Positions 26,008 through 35,731 of a stretch of DNA of 64,000 bases are shown in pieces. The stretch is taken from the NCBI GenBank assembly GCA_900548455.1, contig URKQ01000017.1, positions 1 through 64,000 of the forward strand, in the 5' to 3' direction. The translations under genes and the position numbers were made by a program. The notes below the pieces were generated by a model, which worked only from the letters and a program-made list of their open reading frames with translations, was not told the DNA's origin and searched no databases. Every line of letters begins with the position of its first letter. Within the stretch, counting starts at the first letter, position 1. Source of the DNA: an uncultured Clostridium sp. GTDB taxonomy: Bacteria; Bacillota; Clostridia; Clostridiales; Clostridiaceae.

Positions 26008-27717
26008 TTATCCCATATACTTCAAATCACACTTTAATTTATTCTTTTGGTTTATCTTCATATTTTGTTTTTGATTATACATAAGTTTATCTGCTCGCAA
26101 TAGAGCCGATTGAAGGGTATGATGTTCACTCTCTTCAATATTGCTATAGCCCAAAGCAAAACTAATTTTAATACTACTATTTTTATTATAAGCTTCTACT
26201 TTATAATTTAATTTTTCCACCATATCATTTAACTGCTCTTGAGTCACCCCATAAATTAAAATTGTAAACTCATCTCCCCCCATTCTGAAGACATATCCTT
26301 TTTCTTCAAAGGTTTCAGAAAGTATATCCGCTACAACCTTAATTATTTTATCCCCTTCCTTATGTCCCATGGCATCATTTACTTCTTTTAAATTATTCAC
26401 ATCAATATACACTGCAAAAACTGTTTCAGACTTAAATTTATTTTCATCAAACTTATCAAGGGCCAGTTCATAAGCAGCTCTGTTATTTAAATTAGTTAAA
26501 GCATCTGTATAGGCCATCTTTCTATAAAAATCCGTTTTAACTTTTACTCTATATAATTCAAATAAGGATTTCAGGGATTCAATAATCTTAACAATTAAAG
26601 CAAAAACAATTCCAATTTGCAAAAACATAGTATTAGGGAAAGGAATGTGCATAGTATGCATTAATAAATCTATTAATCCACCTATCACAATAGGTAATAG
26701 TTTAAATGCAAAAAATTTCTTATCCACTTTATTTACCTTAGGGGATATTAAACATGTATGAATCACTAAGATCATAGCACCTACATCAATTATATGAGTT
26801 ATCCCTAGCATCTCTCTTAAGTCCATTATATGAGCAAAATGAAGAATAACCTGAAGACAGAAATTCATTATAAATATAAAAATTAAAATATTATATCTTC
26901 TCACATATATATCTAAAGTTCTGGATTTAAGAAGATATAAAAGAGGTACTGGTATCAATGAAAATAGCATAAAATCTAAGTAATAACAAAGCACAGGGGC
27001 TGGACTTATTAAAACTAAAAAATCATTTTCACAAATAAGATATGTACCTAAAACTAAACATAACATTCCAATATGCAATAAATCTCTTTTAGTGAATTTT
27101 TTCCTAAATATAATTTCTAAAATAATCAAAAACGCACCCGTTGCTTCTAGTATAGTTATAATCATCATATAATATTTGCAATTTTCAAACATGCAATATA
27201 AAATATTAGTTTTATCTCCAAAGACAATCTTGGGAATTTGATATTTAATGCTATCTCCCAAGGGCATTTCAAGTGTAAATTTAATAGTTTTGCCACCACA
27301 ATCTCTTGGCAAATTAATAATCCTATAATAATTCCCTGGAGACTTTGAAAAAACAGGTTTCTTTTGATCACTGTATGAATATATTAGCTCTTCATCTAAA
27401 TATGCATCCATAAACATATGATTAGATTGAATTAACACTATAGGTGCTGTATACTTGTCCATATTTTCTTCAATCTTAGTGGATATATTAAATTGTCCTG
27501 AGGAATTATATTTTACAAAATTAGGTAATGAAATTTTCTCATCTTCTTTACCTTCAATACTTAAAATCCACTCTTTAGGTATATATTTATTTCCCTTTTC
27601 TGTGTAGTCACTAAAATCTTTTTGTACATTGAAAACTATAAAACTCATTACAAAAAAAATAATTATTATGCTACCGTAAATTAATGGATAGTTTTTTTTA
27701 TTATAATTTATTTTCAT
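26008..27717 (-). CDS. Membrane-bound GGDEF diguanylate cyclase with 7TM sensor-like region
   Basis: About 569 residues. A signal-anchor (YGSIIIIFFVMSFIVF) leads to an external beta-rich domain (to about residue 175, 7TMR-DISM-extracellular-like), then about seven membrane helices to residue 385, and a cytosolic GGDEF domain. The active site FRMGGDEF is intact, with DALTNLNNR at its start. No RxxD product-inhibition site lies five residues before GGDEF. It would make c-di-GMP in response to an external ligand. The start is uncertain; ATG 27717 (MKINYNKK) has AGGA 8 nt upstream, with in-frame ATGs at 27726 and 27750. Single-gene unit between yqeY and yqfC. Confidence 0.85.
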   Translation of the reverse strand: MKINYNKKNYPLIYGSIIIIFFVMSFIVFNVQKDFSDYTEKGNKYIPKEWILSIEGKEDEKISLPNFVKYNSSGQFNISTKIEENMDKYTAPIVLIQSNHMFMDAYLDEELIYSYSDQKKPVFSKSPGNYYRIINLPRDCGGKTIKFTLEMPLGDSIKYQIPKIVFGDKTNILYCMFENCKYYMMIITILEATGAFLIILEIIFRKKFTKRDLLHIGMLCLVLGTYLICENDFLVLISPAPVLCYYLDFMLFSLIPVPLLYLLKSRTLDIYVRRYNILIFIFIMNFCLQVILHFAHIMDLREMLGITHIIDVGAMILVIHTCLISPKVNKVDKKFFAFKLLPIVIGGLIDLLMHTMHIPFPNTMFLQIGIVFALIVKIIESLKSLFELYRVKVKTDFYRKMAYTDALTNLNNRAAYELALDKFDENKFKSETVFAVYIDVNNLKEVNDAMGHKEGDKIIKVVADILSETFEEKGYVFRMGGDEFTILIYGVTQEQLNDMVEKLNYKVEAYNKNSSIKISFALGYSNIEESEHHTLQSALLRADKLMYNQKQNMKINQKNKLKCDLKYMG

Positions 27718-27853
27718 ATTCTTCATCCTAACTGCACAAGTTTTATACATTTTATAGTTATAAATTAAAATATTGTCATTTAGAAGTATACCTTAATAAA
27801 CTTTACTTTTCAATGTGCACTTTAGATATCCATATTTTTCTACAAAAAAAGAA

Positions 27854-27877
27854 CACGAGATGCAAAAGCATCTCGTG
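27854..27877 (-). terminator. Terminator after yqeY
   Basis: On the minus strand CACGAGATGC and GCATCTCGTG pair with a 4-nt loop and are followed by TTCTTTTTTT. It ends the rpsU-yqeY transcript. Confidence 0.9.
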
Positions 27878-27919
27878 CAACAATACAGGAATTACTTCCT
27901 ATACAATACTATTTTAGGT

Positions 27920-28369
27920 TTATTTATTCAAATATTCTTTTACTATTTGACTAACAACTTTACCATCAGCACGTCCTTGAACTTGAGGCTTTATTGCTGA
28001 CATAAGTTTCCCCATATCTTTAATGCTACTAGTACCAAGTTTTTCGGCTGACTCTATAACAATTTCTCGGATTTCTTCTTCCGTCAACTGCTGAGGAAGG
28101 TATTGTAATAAGATTTCTATTTCAGCTTTAGTTTCATCAACTAAATCTTGTCTATTTCCTTTTTCGAATTCAACCAAAGAATCTCTTCTTTGCTTAACCT
28201 CTTTAGCTAAGATGTCAACGACTTTAGCATCATTAACTTCTTCAACACCAGACTTTTCTACTAAAAGAATAGATGCTTTAACCATGCTTATTACATTTGC
28301 CTTAAACTTATTTTTTTGTTTAAGTGCATCTTTCCAATCGTTTTGTAATGTTTCCCTAATGGATGACAT
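27920..28369 (-). CDS. yqeY: GatB/YqeY domain protein
   Basis: A 149-residue YqeY protein, an all-helical domain also found at the C-terminus of GatB, the tRNA-dependent amidotransferase subunit. RQDLVDETKAEIEILLQYLP near residue 85 is typical. A stand-alone role is not established; tRNA contact is the usual inference. I choose ATG 28369 (MSSIRET) with AGAGGG 7 nt upstream; a TTG six codons earlier would lie in that region. It follows rpsU by 20 nt, as in Bacillus. Confidence 0.9.
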   Translation of the reverse strand: MSSIRETLQNDWKDALKQKNKFKANVISMVKASILLVEKSGVEEVNDAKVVDILAKEVKQRRDSLVEFEKGNRQDLVDETKAEIEILLQYLPQQLTEEEIREIVIESAEKLGTSSIKDMGKLMSAIKPQVQGRADGKVVSQIVKEYLNK

Positions 28370-28389
28370 TAATAAACCCTCTTTCAATC

Positions 28390-28566
28390 CTACTTGAATT
28401 TTCTTTTTCTAGCAGCTTCTGATTTTTTCTTTCTTTTTACGCTTGGTTTCTCATAGTGCTCTCTTTTTCTAACTTCAGAAAGTACACCTGCTCTTGCGCA
28501 TTTTTTCTTAAATCTTCTTAATGCATTTTCTAATGATTCATTTTCTCCAACTCTGATCTCTGACAT
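28390..28566 (-). CDS. rpsU: 30S ribosomal protein S21
   Basis: A 58-residue S21: MSEIRVGENESLENALRRF at the N-terminus, KKKCARAGVLSEVRKREHYE in the middle and a basic KRKKKSEAARKRKFK end. It binds the 30S platform near the anti-Shine-Dalgarno end of 16S rRNA and helps initiation. ATG 28566 follows GGAGGGAT. A perfect consensus promoter about 80 nt upstream drives it together with yqeY. Confidence 0.97.
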   Translation of the reverse strand: MSEIRVGENESLENALRRFKKKCARAGVLSEVRKREHYEKPSVKRKKKSEAARKRKFK

Positions 28567-28643
28567 TTATATCCCTCCCTCCGCTAGCTCAATTTAATTT
28601 TAATAAAAAGTAGCCAATGCGAGGCCTAAATAGCACATTACCA

Positions 28644-28672
28644 ATTATACAATTGACCTTAACACATGTCAA
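28644..28672 (-). promoter_or_regulatory. Consensus sigma-A promoter of rpsU-yqeY
   Basis: On the minus strand TTGACA (28672-28667), a 17-nt spacer and TATAAT (28649-28644): an exact match to the sigma-A consensus. Confidence 0.88.
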
Positions 28673-28700
28673 GGAGTTCATTGCTTTTATTTAGATATTT

Positions 28701-29045
28701 TTAACCTGGTGGCCATTGTAAACTTCTTCCTCCAAGTAAATGGAAGTGTAAATGTGGCACAGTTTGACCTCCATCTCTAAGTGCATTACTTACAACCCTA
28801 TAGCCATTTTCTGATATTCCTAATTTTTCAACTAGCTTCGGAATAGTGGCAAAAACATGAGCTATAATGTCACTATTTTCACTATTTATATCATTCATTG
28901 ATGTTATATGTTGCTTTGGAATTATAAGTACATGTACAGGAGCTTCTGGGCTTATATCATGAAAAACTAAAATTTTATCATCTTCATAAACCTTATTTGA
29001 AGGTATTTCTCCTTTTGCAATTTTGCAAAATAAACAATCTGACAT
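28701..29045 (-). CDS. hinT: HIT-family purine nucleoside phosphoramidase (HinT)
   Basis: A 114-residue HIT protein. CLFCKIAKGEIPSNKVYED opens it, with two Cys that may bind zinc, and the histidine triad VPHLHFHLLGGR near residues 94-105 is complete. The family hydrolyses AMP-lysine and other adenosine phosphoramidates. ATG 29045 has a GGAGGTG site. It lies between mtaB and rpsU, a common clostridial order; a 164-nt AT-rich gap with a dispersed repeat precedes it. Confidence 0.95.
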   Translation of the reverse strand: MSDCLFCKIAKGEIPSNKVYEDDKILVFHDISPEAPVHVLIIPKQHITSMNDINSENSDIIAHVFATIPKLVEKLGISENGYRVVSNALRDGGQTVPHLHFHLLGGRSLQWPPG

Positions 29046-29158
29046 TTTTTCACCTCCTACTCCAATTACAATAGTAATATATAGTATATTATATCATATT
29101 TATTAAAATATGTTTCAACCACAATTTAAAATTTTAAATTAAAAATTGAAAATAAATG

Positions 29159-29178
29159 AAGAAATTCCAATGAATTTT
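29159..29178. repeat. Partial copy of the AAGAAATTCCAATG intergenic repeat
   Basis: AAGAAATTCCAATG here matches the palindrome at 4944-4966, and both copies sit in TTTAAAATT/AAAATTGAAA-rich sequence directly before or after a gene end. This copy has lost part of the right arm. Confidence 0.4.
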
Positions 29179-29209
29179 AACAATAATTTTACATTTTACA
29201 TTTTAAACT

Positions 29210-30508
29210 TTAAATTTCACCTATGATATGTTCACCTTCAACTTTAAGTAGTTTTGTTTTAATTATTTTACCACTTACATCTTCCATACTTTCTGCTACT
29301 ACTTTCATATAGTTTTCAGTATATCCTACATATTGATTATTGTTCTCTCCATGAAGTTCCTCAAATAATACCTTCATTTCTCTTCCTATGAACTTTTCCA
29401 TAAACTCAACTTCTAACTTTTCATTAAGGTCTATAAGTCTTTTACTTCTTTCTTCCTTTAAGTTCCCGTCTACTTGGAATGGCATCTCAGCTGCTTTAGT
29501 TCCTTCTCTTTTGCTATATTTAAATATATGCATTTTGCTTAATTTTATTTCTGATAAAAATTTATAAGTTGCTTCAAATTCCTCTTGAGATTCTCCTGGG
29601 AATCCTACAATCACATCTGTAGTTATAGACACATCCTTCATATGCCTTCTTAAACTATCTACAGCCCTTTTATAGTCCTCTGCTGTATACTTTCTATTCA
29701 TCCTTCTTAAAGTAGCGTCACAACCGCTTTGAAGTGATAGATGGAAATGTGGACATAACTTTTCAATAGTTGAAACATCCTCAATAACTTCATCAGTAAA
29801 GAAGTTTGGATCTATAGAACCAATTCTAATTCTTTCAATGCCATCAACCTTATCAATTTCCTTTAATACTCTTACAAGATTCCAATCTTCTTTAAGATCT
29901 ACTCCATAAGAGGCAGTATGAACACCTGATAATATAATTTCCTTAAATCCATTTTTGCTAAGTTCTTTAACCTCTTTTAAAATCGTTTCTGGCGATTTAC
30001 TACATACTGCTCCCCTTGCAAAAGGTATTAAGCAATAAGTGCAAAACTTATTACATCCATCTTGAATTTTTAAAAAGGCTCTAGTTTTATCTTGATATTC
30101 ATTTATAGCCAATTCTTCAAAGTTCTTGTTTCTTAAAACATCATTAACCTCTACTATTTGCTTTTTCTCTTCTCTTGTTCTATTAACCCAATATACTACT
30201 TCACCTTTGTTTCTGCTTCCAAGTACAACATCTACTCCTTCGATTTTAGCCACATCATCAGAGGCTATTTGAGAGTAACATCCAACTACTGCTATGATAG
30301 CATCCGGATTTTTTCTTCTGGCTCTGCTTATCATTTGTCTTGATTTTTTATCTCCCATGTTAGTTACTGTACAAGTATTTATTACATAAACATCAGCAAA
30401 ATCTTCAAAATCTACTACTTCATATCCATCTTTAATAAATTTTTCTGCCATAGCTTCTGATTCATATGAATTTACTCTACAGCCTAATGTAAATAATGCA
30501 ACCTTCAT
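29210..30508 (-). CDS. mtaB: tRNA (N6-L-threonylcarbamoyladenosine37-C2)-methylthiotransferase
   Basis: A 432-residue radical-SAM methylthiotransferase that turns t6A37 into ms2t6A37 in ANN-decoding tRNAs. The N-terminal UPF0004 domain carries cysteines at TLGCRVN (about residue 10), NTCTVT and VGCYSQ for one 4Fe-4S cluster. The radical-SAM motif DGCNKFCTYCLIPF near 153-166 binds the other. A TRAM domain ends the protein. It starts immediately after the rsmE stop codon, so the two are coupled. Confidence 0.94.
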   Translation of the reverse strand: MKVALFTLGCRVNSYESEAMAEKFIKDGYEVVDFEDFADVYVINTCTVTNMGDKKSRQMISRARRKNPDAIIAVVGCYSQIASDDVAKIEGVDVVLGSRNKGEVVYWVNRTREEKKQIVEVNDVLRNKNFEELAINEYQDKTRAFLKIQDGCNKFCTYCLIPFARGAVCSKSPETILKEVKELSKNGFKEIILSGVHTASYGVDLKEDWNLVRVLKEIDKVDGIERIRIGSIDPNFFTDEVIEDVSTIEKLCPHFHLSLQSGCDATLRRMNRKYTAEDYKRAVDSLRRHMKDVSITTDVIVGFPGESQEEFEATYKFLSEIKLSKMHIFKYSKREGTKAAEMPFQVDGNLKEERSKRLIDLNEKLEVEFMEKFIGREMKVLFEELHGENNNQYVGYTENYMKVVAESMEDVSGKIIKTKLLKVEGEHIIGEI

Positions 30509-31264
30509 TTAAATTATTCCTCCTAAATCTCCAAGTTCATACATAATTAAGCTTAGAGCTACAAATCCAGCTGTCTCTGTTCTTAATATTCTAGGTCCAA
30601 GAGTTACTATATATGCACCTTTGTCCTTAAGTATTTCTATCTCTTCTTCTTCAAAGCCACCTTCTGGCCCTATTATTATGGCTACATCTTTAATGGCTTT
30701 ATCCACAACTTGAGACTTTACAAATTTCATTCCCTTATTTTCAGCATTTTCATAAGGTACTACTACAAGCTGAAAATTATTTAATTCTTCTATTAGCTCA
30801 TCAAAAGATATTGGTTGATTTATAGAGGGTATTATACTCCTTTTACTTTGTTTACACGCTTCTAGAGCAATCCTATTCCATCTATCTACCTTTTTAAATT
30901 CTGAGCTTTCATTCCCCTTAACAACAACTCTCCCAGTTATTATAGGTGTAATTTCTGATATACCTAACTCTGTACACTTTTGAGCTATTAAATCCATCTT
31001 TGCAGCCTTGGGAAGACCTTGGAAAAGATGAACTCTTATAGGACTTTCATTATTTAGATCAATTTTTTCTATTATATCAACTTTTACTTCTTTTTTATTA
31101 ATCTCACTAATTTTGCCTAAGTACTCTTCACCATTGCAATTATTTATATTTACAGTGTCCCCTTCTTTTAATCTTAGAACCTTGTAAATATGTCTTACAT
31201 CCTCACCTTCAATAATGCACAGGTCATTAATTATATTACTTTGTTCTACAAAAAATTTATGCAT
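30509..31264 (-). CDS. rsmE: 16S rRNA (uracil1498-N3)-methyltransferase
   Basis: About 251 residues. An N-terminal PUA-like domain (MHKFFVEQSNI, then DVRHIYKVLRLKEGD) and a C-terminal SPOUT knot with IIGPEGGFEEEEI and LGPRILRTETA, the SAM-binding loops. It makes m3U1498 in 16S rRNA. I choose ATG 31264 with GGAG 9 nt upstream; an ATG five codons earlier overlaps that site. It sits 38 nt after prmA, the normal Firmicutes pair. Confidence 0.94.
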   Translation of the reverse strand: MHKFFVEQSNIINDLCIIEGEDVRHIYKVLRLKEGDTVNINNCNGEEYLGKISEINKKEVKVDIIEKIDLNNESPIRVHLFQGLPKAAKMDLIAQKCTELGISEITPIITGRVVVKGNESSEFKKVDRWNRIALEACKQSKRSIIPSINQPISFDELIEELNNFQLVVVPYENAENKGMKFVKSQVVDKAIKDVAIIIGPEGGFEEEEIEILKDKGAYIVTLGPRILRTETAGFVALSLIMYELGDLGGII

Positions 31265-31302
31265 TGAAGCAAACTCCATTCTTTCTTTATTATTATAATT
31301 TA

Positions 31303-32238
31303 TTATTTTTTAGCAATAATACAAACCCATTCTCCATCTTCCATAACTTCTGCTATAGATAGATTTAAACTTTCAAATTTATTTACTATTTTATCTCTTT
31401 GGGTATTTAGTATTCCAGATGCAATTAAATAAGAACCTTCAGCCATAAAAGTAGTTACATTTTCACAAAGACATAAAACTATATCCGCTAAAAGGTTTGC
31501 CACTATTACCTCTGCACTTCCTTCAACAACTTCCATTAAATCTCCATGAAGAATTTCTACGTTATCTAACTTATTAAAACCTACATTTTCTTTAGCTGAA
31601 TCTACTGCCACAGGGTCTAAATCAACTCCAACAACTTCTCCTGCTCCAAGTCTTGCAGCTGCTATAGATAATATTCCTGAACCTGTTCCTATATCAAAAA
31701 CTCTATCTCCAGATTTTACATACTTCTCAAGTGCTTTAACACACATTCTAGTAGTTTCATGAGTTCCAGTTCCAAAAGCTATACCTGGATCTAATTCAAC
31801 AATAAGCTCTCCATCTTCTACAGCATAATCTTCCCATATAGGTTTTACTACTATTTTATTTCCTACTTTAGTTGGCTTATAATACTTCTTCCAGTTATTT
31901 TCCCAATCTTCCTCATTAACCTTATTATACGTAACTAAACCTTCTCCTTTATCTAAACCATACTCATCTAGTTTAGCTACACCTTCTTTTATATAATTTA
32001 TTATTTCTTCAAAGTTACCTTCATCTTTAAAGTAACCTTTAACTATCGCTCCATCTTTCACATTTAATATTGCTTCATCAAATAAATCTGCATAGGCTGG
32101 ATGCTCTTTTTTAAATTGTAAATCACGAGGATCCTCTATTGATACTCCTTGTACATCCCACTGATAAAAAAAGCCTGCCACTGCTTCTGTAGCATCACTG
32201 CTAGTTATTACTTCTACTTCTATCCAATCTTTATCCAT
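31303..32238 (-). CDS. prmA: Ribosomal protein L11 methyltransferase
   Basis: A 311-residue PrmA that methylates L11 lysines. The N-terminal substrate domain starts MDKDWIEVEVITSS; the C-terminal SAM domain has ELDPGIAFGTGTHETTR, DIGTGSGILSIAAARLG near residues 183-199 and VANLLADIV near 240. ATG 32238 has AAGGAG upstream. It follows the dnaJ terminator, so it likely opens the prmA-rsmE-mtaB transcript. Confidence 0.95.
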   Translation of the reverse strand: MDKDWIEVEVITSSDATEAVAGFFYQWDVQGVSIEDPRDLQFKKEHPAYADLFDEAILNVKDGAIVKGYFKDEGNFEEIINYIKEGVAKLDEYGLDKGEGLVTYNKVNEEDWENNWKKYYKPTKVGNKIVVKPIWEDYAVEDGELIVELDPGIAFGTGTHETTRMCVKALEKYVKSGDRVFDIGTGSGILSIAAARLGAGEVVGVDLDPVAVDSAKENVGFNKLDNVEILHGDLMEVVEGSAEVIVANLLADIVLCLCENVTTFMAEGSYLIASGILNTQRDKIVNKFESLNLSIAEVMEDGEWVCIIAKK

Positions 32239-32362
32239 ACTAATTCTCCTTCTTCTTCAAGCTTTTCTATTTAAAAATTATATTCAAGCTTCTAAGTAAA
32301 TTACTATCTATTATTATATCCAACTGTAAAATAAATGCTAGTAAAAATTTAATTGAAAATAA

Positions 32363-32388
32363 AAAAGCACTCCTTAAAGGAATGCTTT
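32363..32388 (-). terminator. Terminator after dnaJ
   Basis: On the minus strand AAAAGCATTCC and GGAGTGCTTTT pair around a short AT loop, followed by TTATTTT, two bases after the dnaJ stop. Confidence 0.8.
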
Positions 32389-32390
32389 TT

Positions 32391-33518
32391 TTATTTAAAT
32401 AAACCTTTTTTGTGTTTTTTCTTTTCAGCTTGTTCTGTAGTTGCTACCTCTTCACCGCTAGCTTCCATAAACATTCTCAAAGCTTCTTCTTGCTTTTCAT
32501 TTAATGTCTTAGGCACATCTACTATAACTTTTACGTAATGGTCTCCCTTTACAGTAGAATTTACCCTTTGAACTCCCTTACCTTTTAATCTAAACACAGT
32601 TCCTGGTTGAGTTCCAGCTGGTATTTTATAAGTTACATCACCTTCAACAGTAGGTACTTTTATATCTGTTCCAAAAGCTGCCTTTGCAAAAGATATATGG
32701 GTTTCCATATGGATATCATACCCGTTACGTTTAAAGGATTTATGTGGTGCCACTCTTATATTTACATATAAGTCTCCTGCTGGTCCACCATTCTCTCCTG
32801 CTTCACCTTGGCCTCTAAAAGGCATTACATTCCCAGTATCAACTCCAGCAGGAACATTAACAGTAATTGTTCTAGTTTTTCTTTCTTTTCCTGTACCTCT
32901 ACATGTTGTGCATGGCTCTTCTATTATTTTACCTTCACCATTACAAACATCACATACTGTTGTAGTAGACATAACTCCTAGAGGAGTTCTTCTTTGCATT
33001 TGAACTCTACCACTTCCATGACATTTTGTACAAGTTTTAGAACTAGTTCCTGGTTTTGCACCTGTTCCAGAACAAGTTTCACATTTTTCTTTTCTAGTTA
33101 CTTTAATTTCTTTTTTACAGCCATAAACTGCTTCTTCAAAGGTTAAGTTTAGATTATATTCTAAATCTGCACCCTTTCTTGGAGCGTTTTTACGTGAAGA
33201 TGAAGAGGAAAATCCTCCACCAAATATGTCACTAAATATATCTCCAAAGCCACCGAAGCCTCCAAAGTCAAAGCCATCAAATCCTTGTGCTCCATTAAAA
33301 TCTGCAGTTCCAAATTGGTCATATCTCTGTCTTTTTTCTGCATCAGATAAAACTTGATATGCCTCATTTACTTCCTTAAATTTTTCTTCTGCTTCTTTAT
33401 CACCTTTATTTCTATCTGGATGATATTTTAATGCAGCCTTTTTAAAGGCTTTCTTTATCTCGTCTTCACTGGCACTTTTGTCTACCCCAAGGACCTCATA
33501 AAAATCCTTATTTGCCAT
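32391..33518 (-). CDS. dnaJ: Chaperone DnaJ
   Basis: A 375-residue type I Hsp40. The J domain has HPD in KYHPDRNKG near residues 31-39. A G/F-rich region spans 75-110. Four CxxCxGxG repeats (CETCSGTG, CTKCHGSG, CDVCNGEG, CTTCRGTG) lie near 147-210 and bind two zincs. The C-terminal substrate domain follows. It stimulates DnaK ATPase and delivers clients. It has its own promoter at 33599-33627 in the 283-nt gap after dnaK, where no second CIRCE is visible. Confidence 0.98.
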   Translation of the reverse strand: MANKDFYEVLGVDKSASEDEIKKAFKKAALKYHPDRNKGDKEAEEKFKEVNEAYQVLSDAEKRQRYDQFGTADFNGAQGFDGFDFGGFGGFGDIFSDIFGGGFSSSSSRKNAPRKGADLEYNLNLTFEEAVYGCKKEIKVTRKEKCETCSGTGAKPGTSSKTCTKCHGSGRVQMQRRTPLGVMSTTTVCDVCNGEGKIIEEPCTTCRGTGKERKTRTITVNVPAGVDTGNVMPFRGQGEAGENGGPAGDLYVNIRVAPHKSFKRNGYDIHMETHISFAKAAFGTDIKVPTVEGDVTYKIPAGTQPGTVFRLKGKGVQRVNSTVKGDHYVKVIVDVPKTLNEKQEEALRMFMEASGEEVATTEQAEKKKHKKGLFK

Positions 33519-33598
33519 TGTCCTTCACCACCATACTATTAATTTACAACTATAATCGATAATTGCTAATTGATAAATCAACTTTTTTCACATTAACC

Positions 33599-33627
33599 AT
33601 AATAAAGCATATTATGTATAATTTCAA
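33599..33627 (-). promoter_or_regulatory. Promoter of dnaJ
   Basis: On the minus strand TTGAAA (33627-33622), a 17-nt spacer and TATTAT (33604-33599), about 80 nt before the dnaJ start. No CIRCE overlaps it. Confidence 0.6.
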
Positions 33628-33740
33628 CTATACAAATTGTTTACAGTTACATATTTCATTACTATACCATTCTATTCATTGTCTCTTACCTTGTTCGGCT
33701 TTCTCAACATCATTGAATAAAACTTATTTTTTACTTTAAA

Positions 33741-33768
33741 TAAGGGATGAGTGTTACATCATCCCTTA
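33741..33768 (-). terminator. Stem-loop after dnaK
   Basis: TAAGGGATGA and TCATCCCTTA pair around a short loop, about 34 nt after the dnaK stop. The tail on the minus strand is TTTAAAG, so termination may be partial. Confidence 0.6.
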
Positions 33769-33801
33769 ATCAAATATCTAATGTTTAAAGTTTAATTTTA
33801 A

Positions 33802-35655
33802 TTAGTCTACTTTAAAATCAGCATCTACAACATTGTCATCGCCATTGTTGTTTGCTCCAGCACCTGGATTAGCTCCACCCATGTTGTTTGGATCAAAACC
33901 TTCAGCTCCACCTTGAGCTCCAGCTTCTTGATACATTTTAGAAGATATTGCATAGAATTCTTGAGTTAATTCTTCAGTAGCCTTTTTGATAGCTTCTATA
34001 TCTTCACCATCTTTAACTGATTTTAAAGCTTCTAATTTAGAATCAATCTTAGCTTTATCATCTGGTGTAACTTTATCTTTAAGCTCTTCTAAAGATTTTT
34101 CTGTTTGATATACTAATTGATCTGCATTATTTTTAACTTCTATTGATTCTTTTCTTGTTTTATCTTCTGATGCAAATCTTTCTGCTTCATCAACAGCCTT
34201 TTGGATTTCATCATCGCTTAAGTTAGTTGAAGCTGTAATTGTGATGTTAGCTTCTTTTCCAGTTCCTTTATCCTTAGCAGAAACTTTAACTATACCGTTA
34301 GCATCTATATCAAAAGTAACTTCGATTTGAGGAATTCCTCTTGGAGCTGATGGTATTCCAGATAAAGTGAATCTTCCTAAAGTCTTGTTATCAGCTGCCA
34401 TTTGTCTTTCACCTTGAACAACGTGAATTTCAACTGATGTTTGACCATCTGCTGCAGTTGAGAATACTTGGCTCTTCTTAGTTGGAATTGTAGTATTTCT
34501 CTCGATTAATGGAGTAGCAACTCCTCCTAAAGTCTCAATTCCTAATGTTAATGGTGTTACGTCAAGAAGTAATACGTCTTTAACGTCTCCTGTTAATACT
34601 CCACCTTGAATAGCTGCTCCTGCTGCAACACATTCATCTGGGTTAATTCCTTTTGAAGGCTCTTTTCCAGTAAATTTCTTAACAGCTTCTACTACAGCTG
34701 GTATTCTTGTAGAACCACCAACTAAAACTATTTTGTCTATTTCAGATAAAGAAAGTCCAGCATCTGCAAGAGCTTTTCTCATTGGCTCAATTGTTCTATC
34801 TACTAAATCATGAGTTAACTCGTTGAATTTAGCTCTAGTTAAAGTCATATCTATGTGTTTTGGACCTGTTGCATCAGCTGTTATAAATGGAAGATTGATG
34901 TTTGATTGAGTTGATGAAGATAATTCAATCTTAGATTTTTCAGCTGCTTCTTTAAGTCTTTGAAGTGCCATTTTATCATTTCTTAAGTCAATTCCATTTT
35001 CAGCTTTGAATGTTTCAGCTATATAATCGATAACTTTGTTATCAAAGTCGTCTCCACCTAATTTAGTATCTCCATTTGTAGATTTAACTTCAAAAACTCC
35101 ATCTCCTAGTTCTAGTATAGATACGTCGAAAGTACCACCACCTAAGTCATATACTAGGATTTTTTGGTTTGTATCCATCTTATCAAGTCCATAAGCAAGA
35201 GATGCTGCTGTTGGCTCGTTGATTATTCTCTTAACATCAAGACCAGCAATTCTTCCAGCGTCTTTAGTTGCTTGTCTTTGGCTATCATTAAAGTAAGCTG
35301 GTACAGTTATAACTGCTTCTGTAACAGTTTCTCCAAGATAAGCTTCAGCGTCTGCTTTTAATTTTTGAAGTATCATTGCAGATATTTCTTGAGGAGTATA
35401 TTCTTTTCCATCTATATTTGTAACATGATGTGCTCCCATATATCTCTTTATTGACATTATTGTTTTATCTGGGTTTGTTATTGCTTGTCTTTTTGCAACT
35501 TGACCTACAAGTCTTTCTCCATTTGGAAGGAATGATACTACTGATGGAGTAGTTCTAGCTCCCTCAGCGTTTGGTATAATAACTGGATCTCCACCTTCCA
35601 TTACTGATACACATGAATTTGTTGTTCCTAAGTCAATTCCGATTATTTTTGACAT
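33802..35655 (-). CDS. dnaK: Chaperone DnaK (Hsp70)
   Basis: A 617-residue Hsp70. The nucleotide-binding domain begins IIGIDLGTTNSCV (residues 4-16) and includes VYDLGGGTFDVSIL near 168-181 and LVGGSTRIPAV near 308-318; the linker is DVLLLDVTPLTLG near 361-373. A substrate-binding domain, lid and a Gly/Asn-rich tail ending NVVDADFKVD follow. It folds and protects proteins with DnaJ and GrpE. It lies 76 nt after grpE in the CIRCE-controlled hrcA operon. Confidence 0.99.
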   Translation of the reverse strand: MSKIIGIDLGTTNSCVSVMEGGDPVIIPNAEGARTTPSVVSFLPNGERLVGQVAKRQAITNPDKTIMSIKRYMGAHHVTNIDGKEYTPQEISAMILQKLKADAEAYLGETVTEAVITVPAYFNDSQRQATKDAGRIAGLDVKRIINEPTAASLAYGLDKMDTNQKILVYDLGGGTFDVSILELGDGVFEVKSTNGDTKLGGDDFDNKVIDYIAETFKAENGIDLRNDKMALQRLKEAAEKSKIELSSSTQSNINLPFITADATGPKHIDMTLTRAKFNELTHDLVDRTIEPMRKALADAGLSLSEIDKIVLVGGSTRIPAVVEAVKKFTGKEPSKGINPDECVAAGAAIQGGVLTGDVKDVLLLDVTPLTLGIETLGGVATPLIERNTTIPTKKSQVFSTAADGQTSVEIHVVQGERQMAADNKTLGRFTLSGIPSAPRGIPQIEVTFDIDANGIVKVSAKDKGTGKEANITITASTNLSDDEIQKAVDEAERFASEDKTRKESIEVKNNADQLVYQTEKSLEELKDKVTPDDKAKIDSKLEALKSVKDGEDIEAIKKATEELTQEFYAISSKMYQEAGAQGGAEGFDPNNMGGANPGAGANNNGDDNVVDADFKVD

Positions 35656-35731
35656 AATGATTTCCTCCTAATATAACGAATTTATTTTCTACTTCTTATT
35701 TAACATTTTAAATATATATTAAGTAACTATA

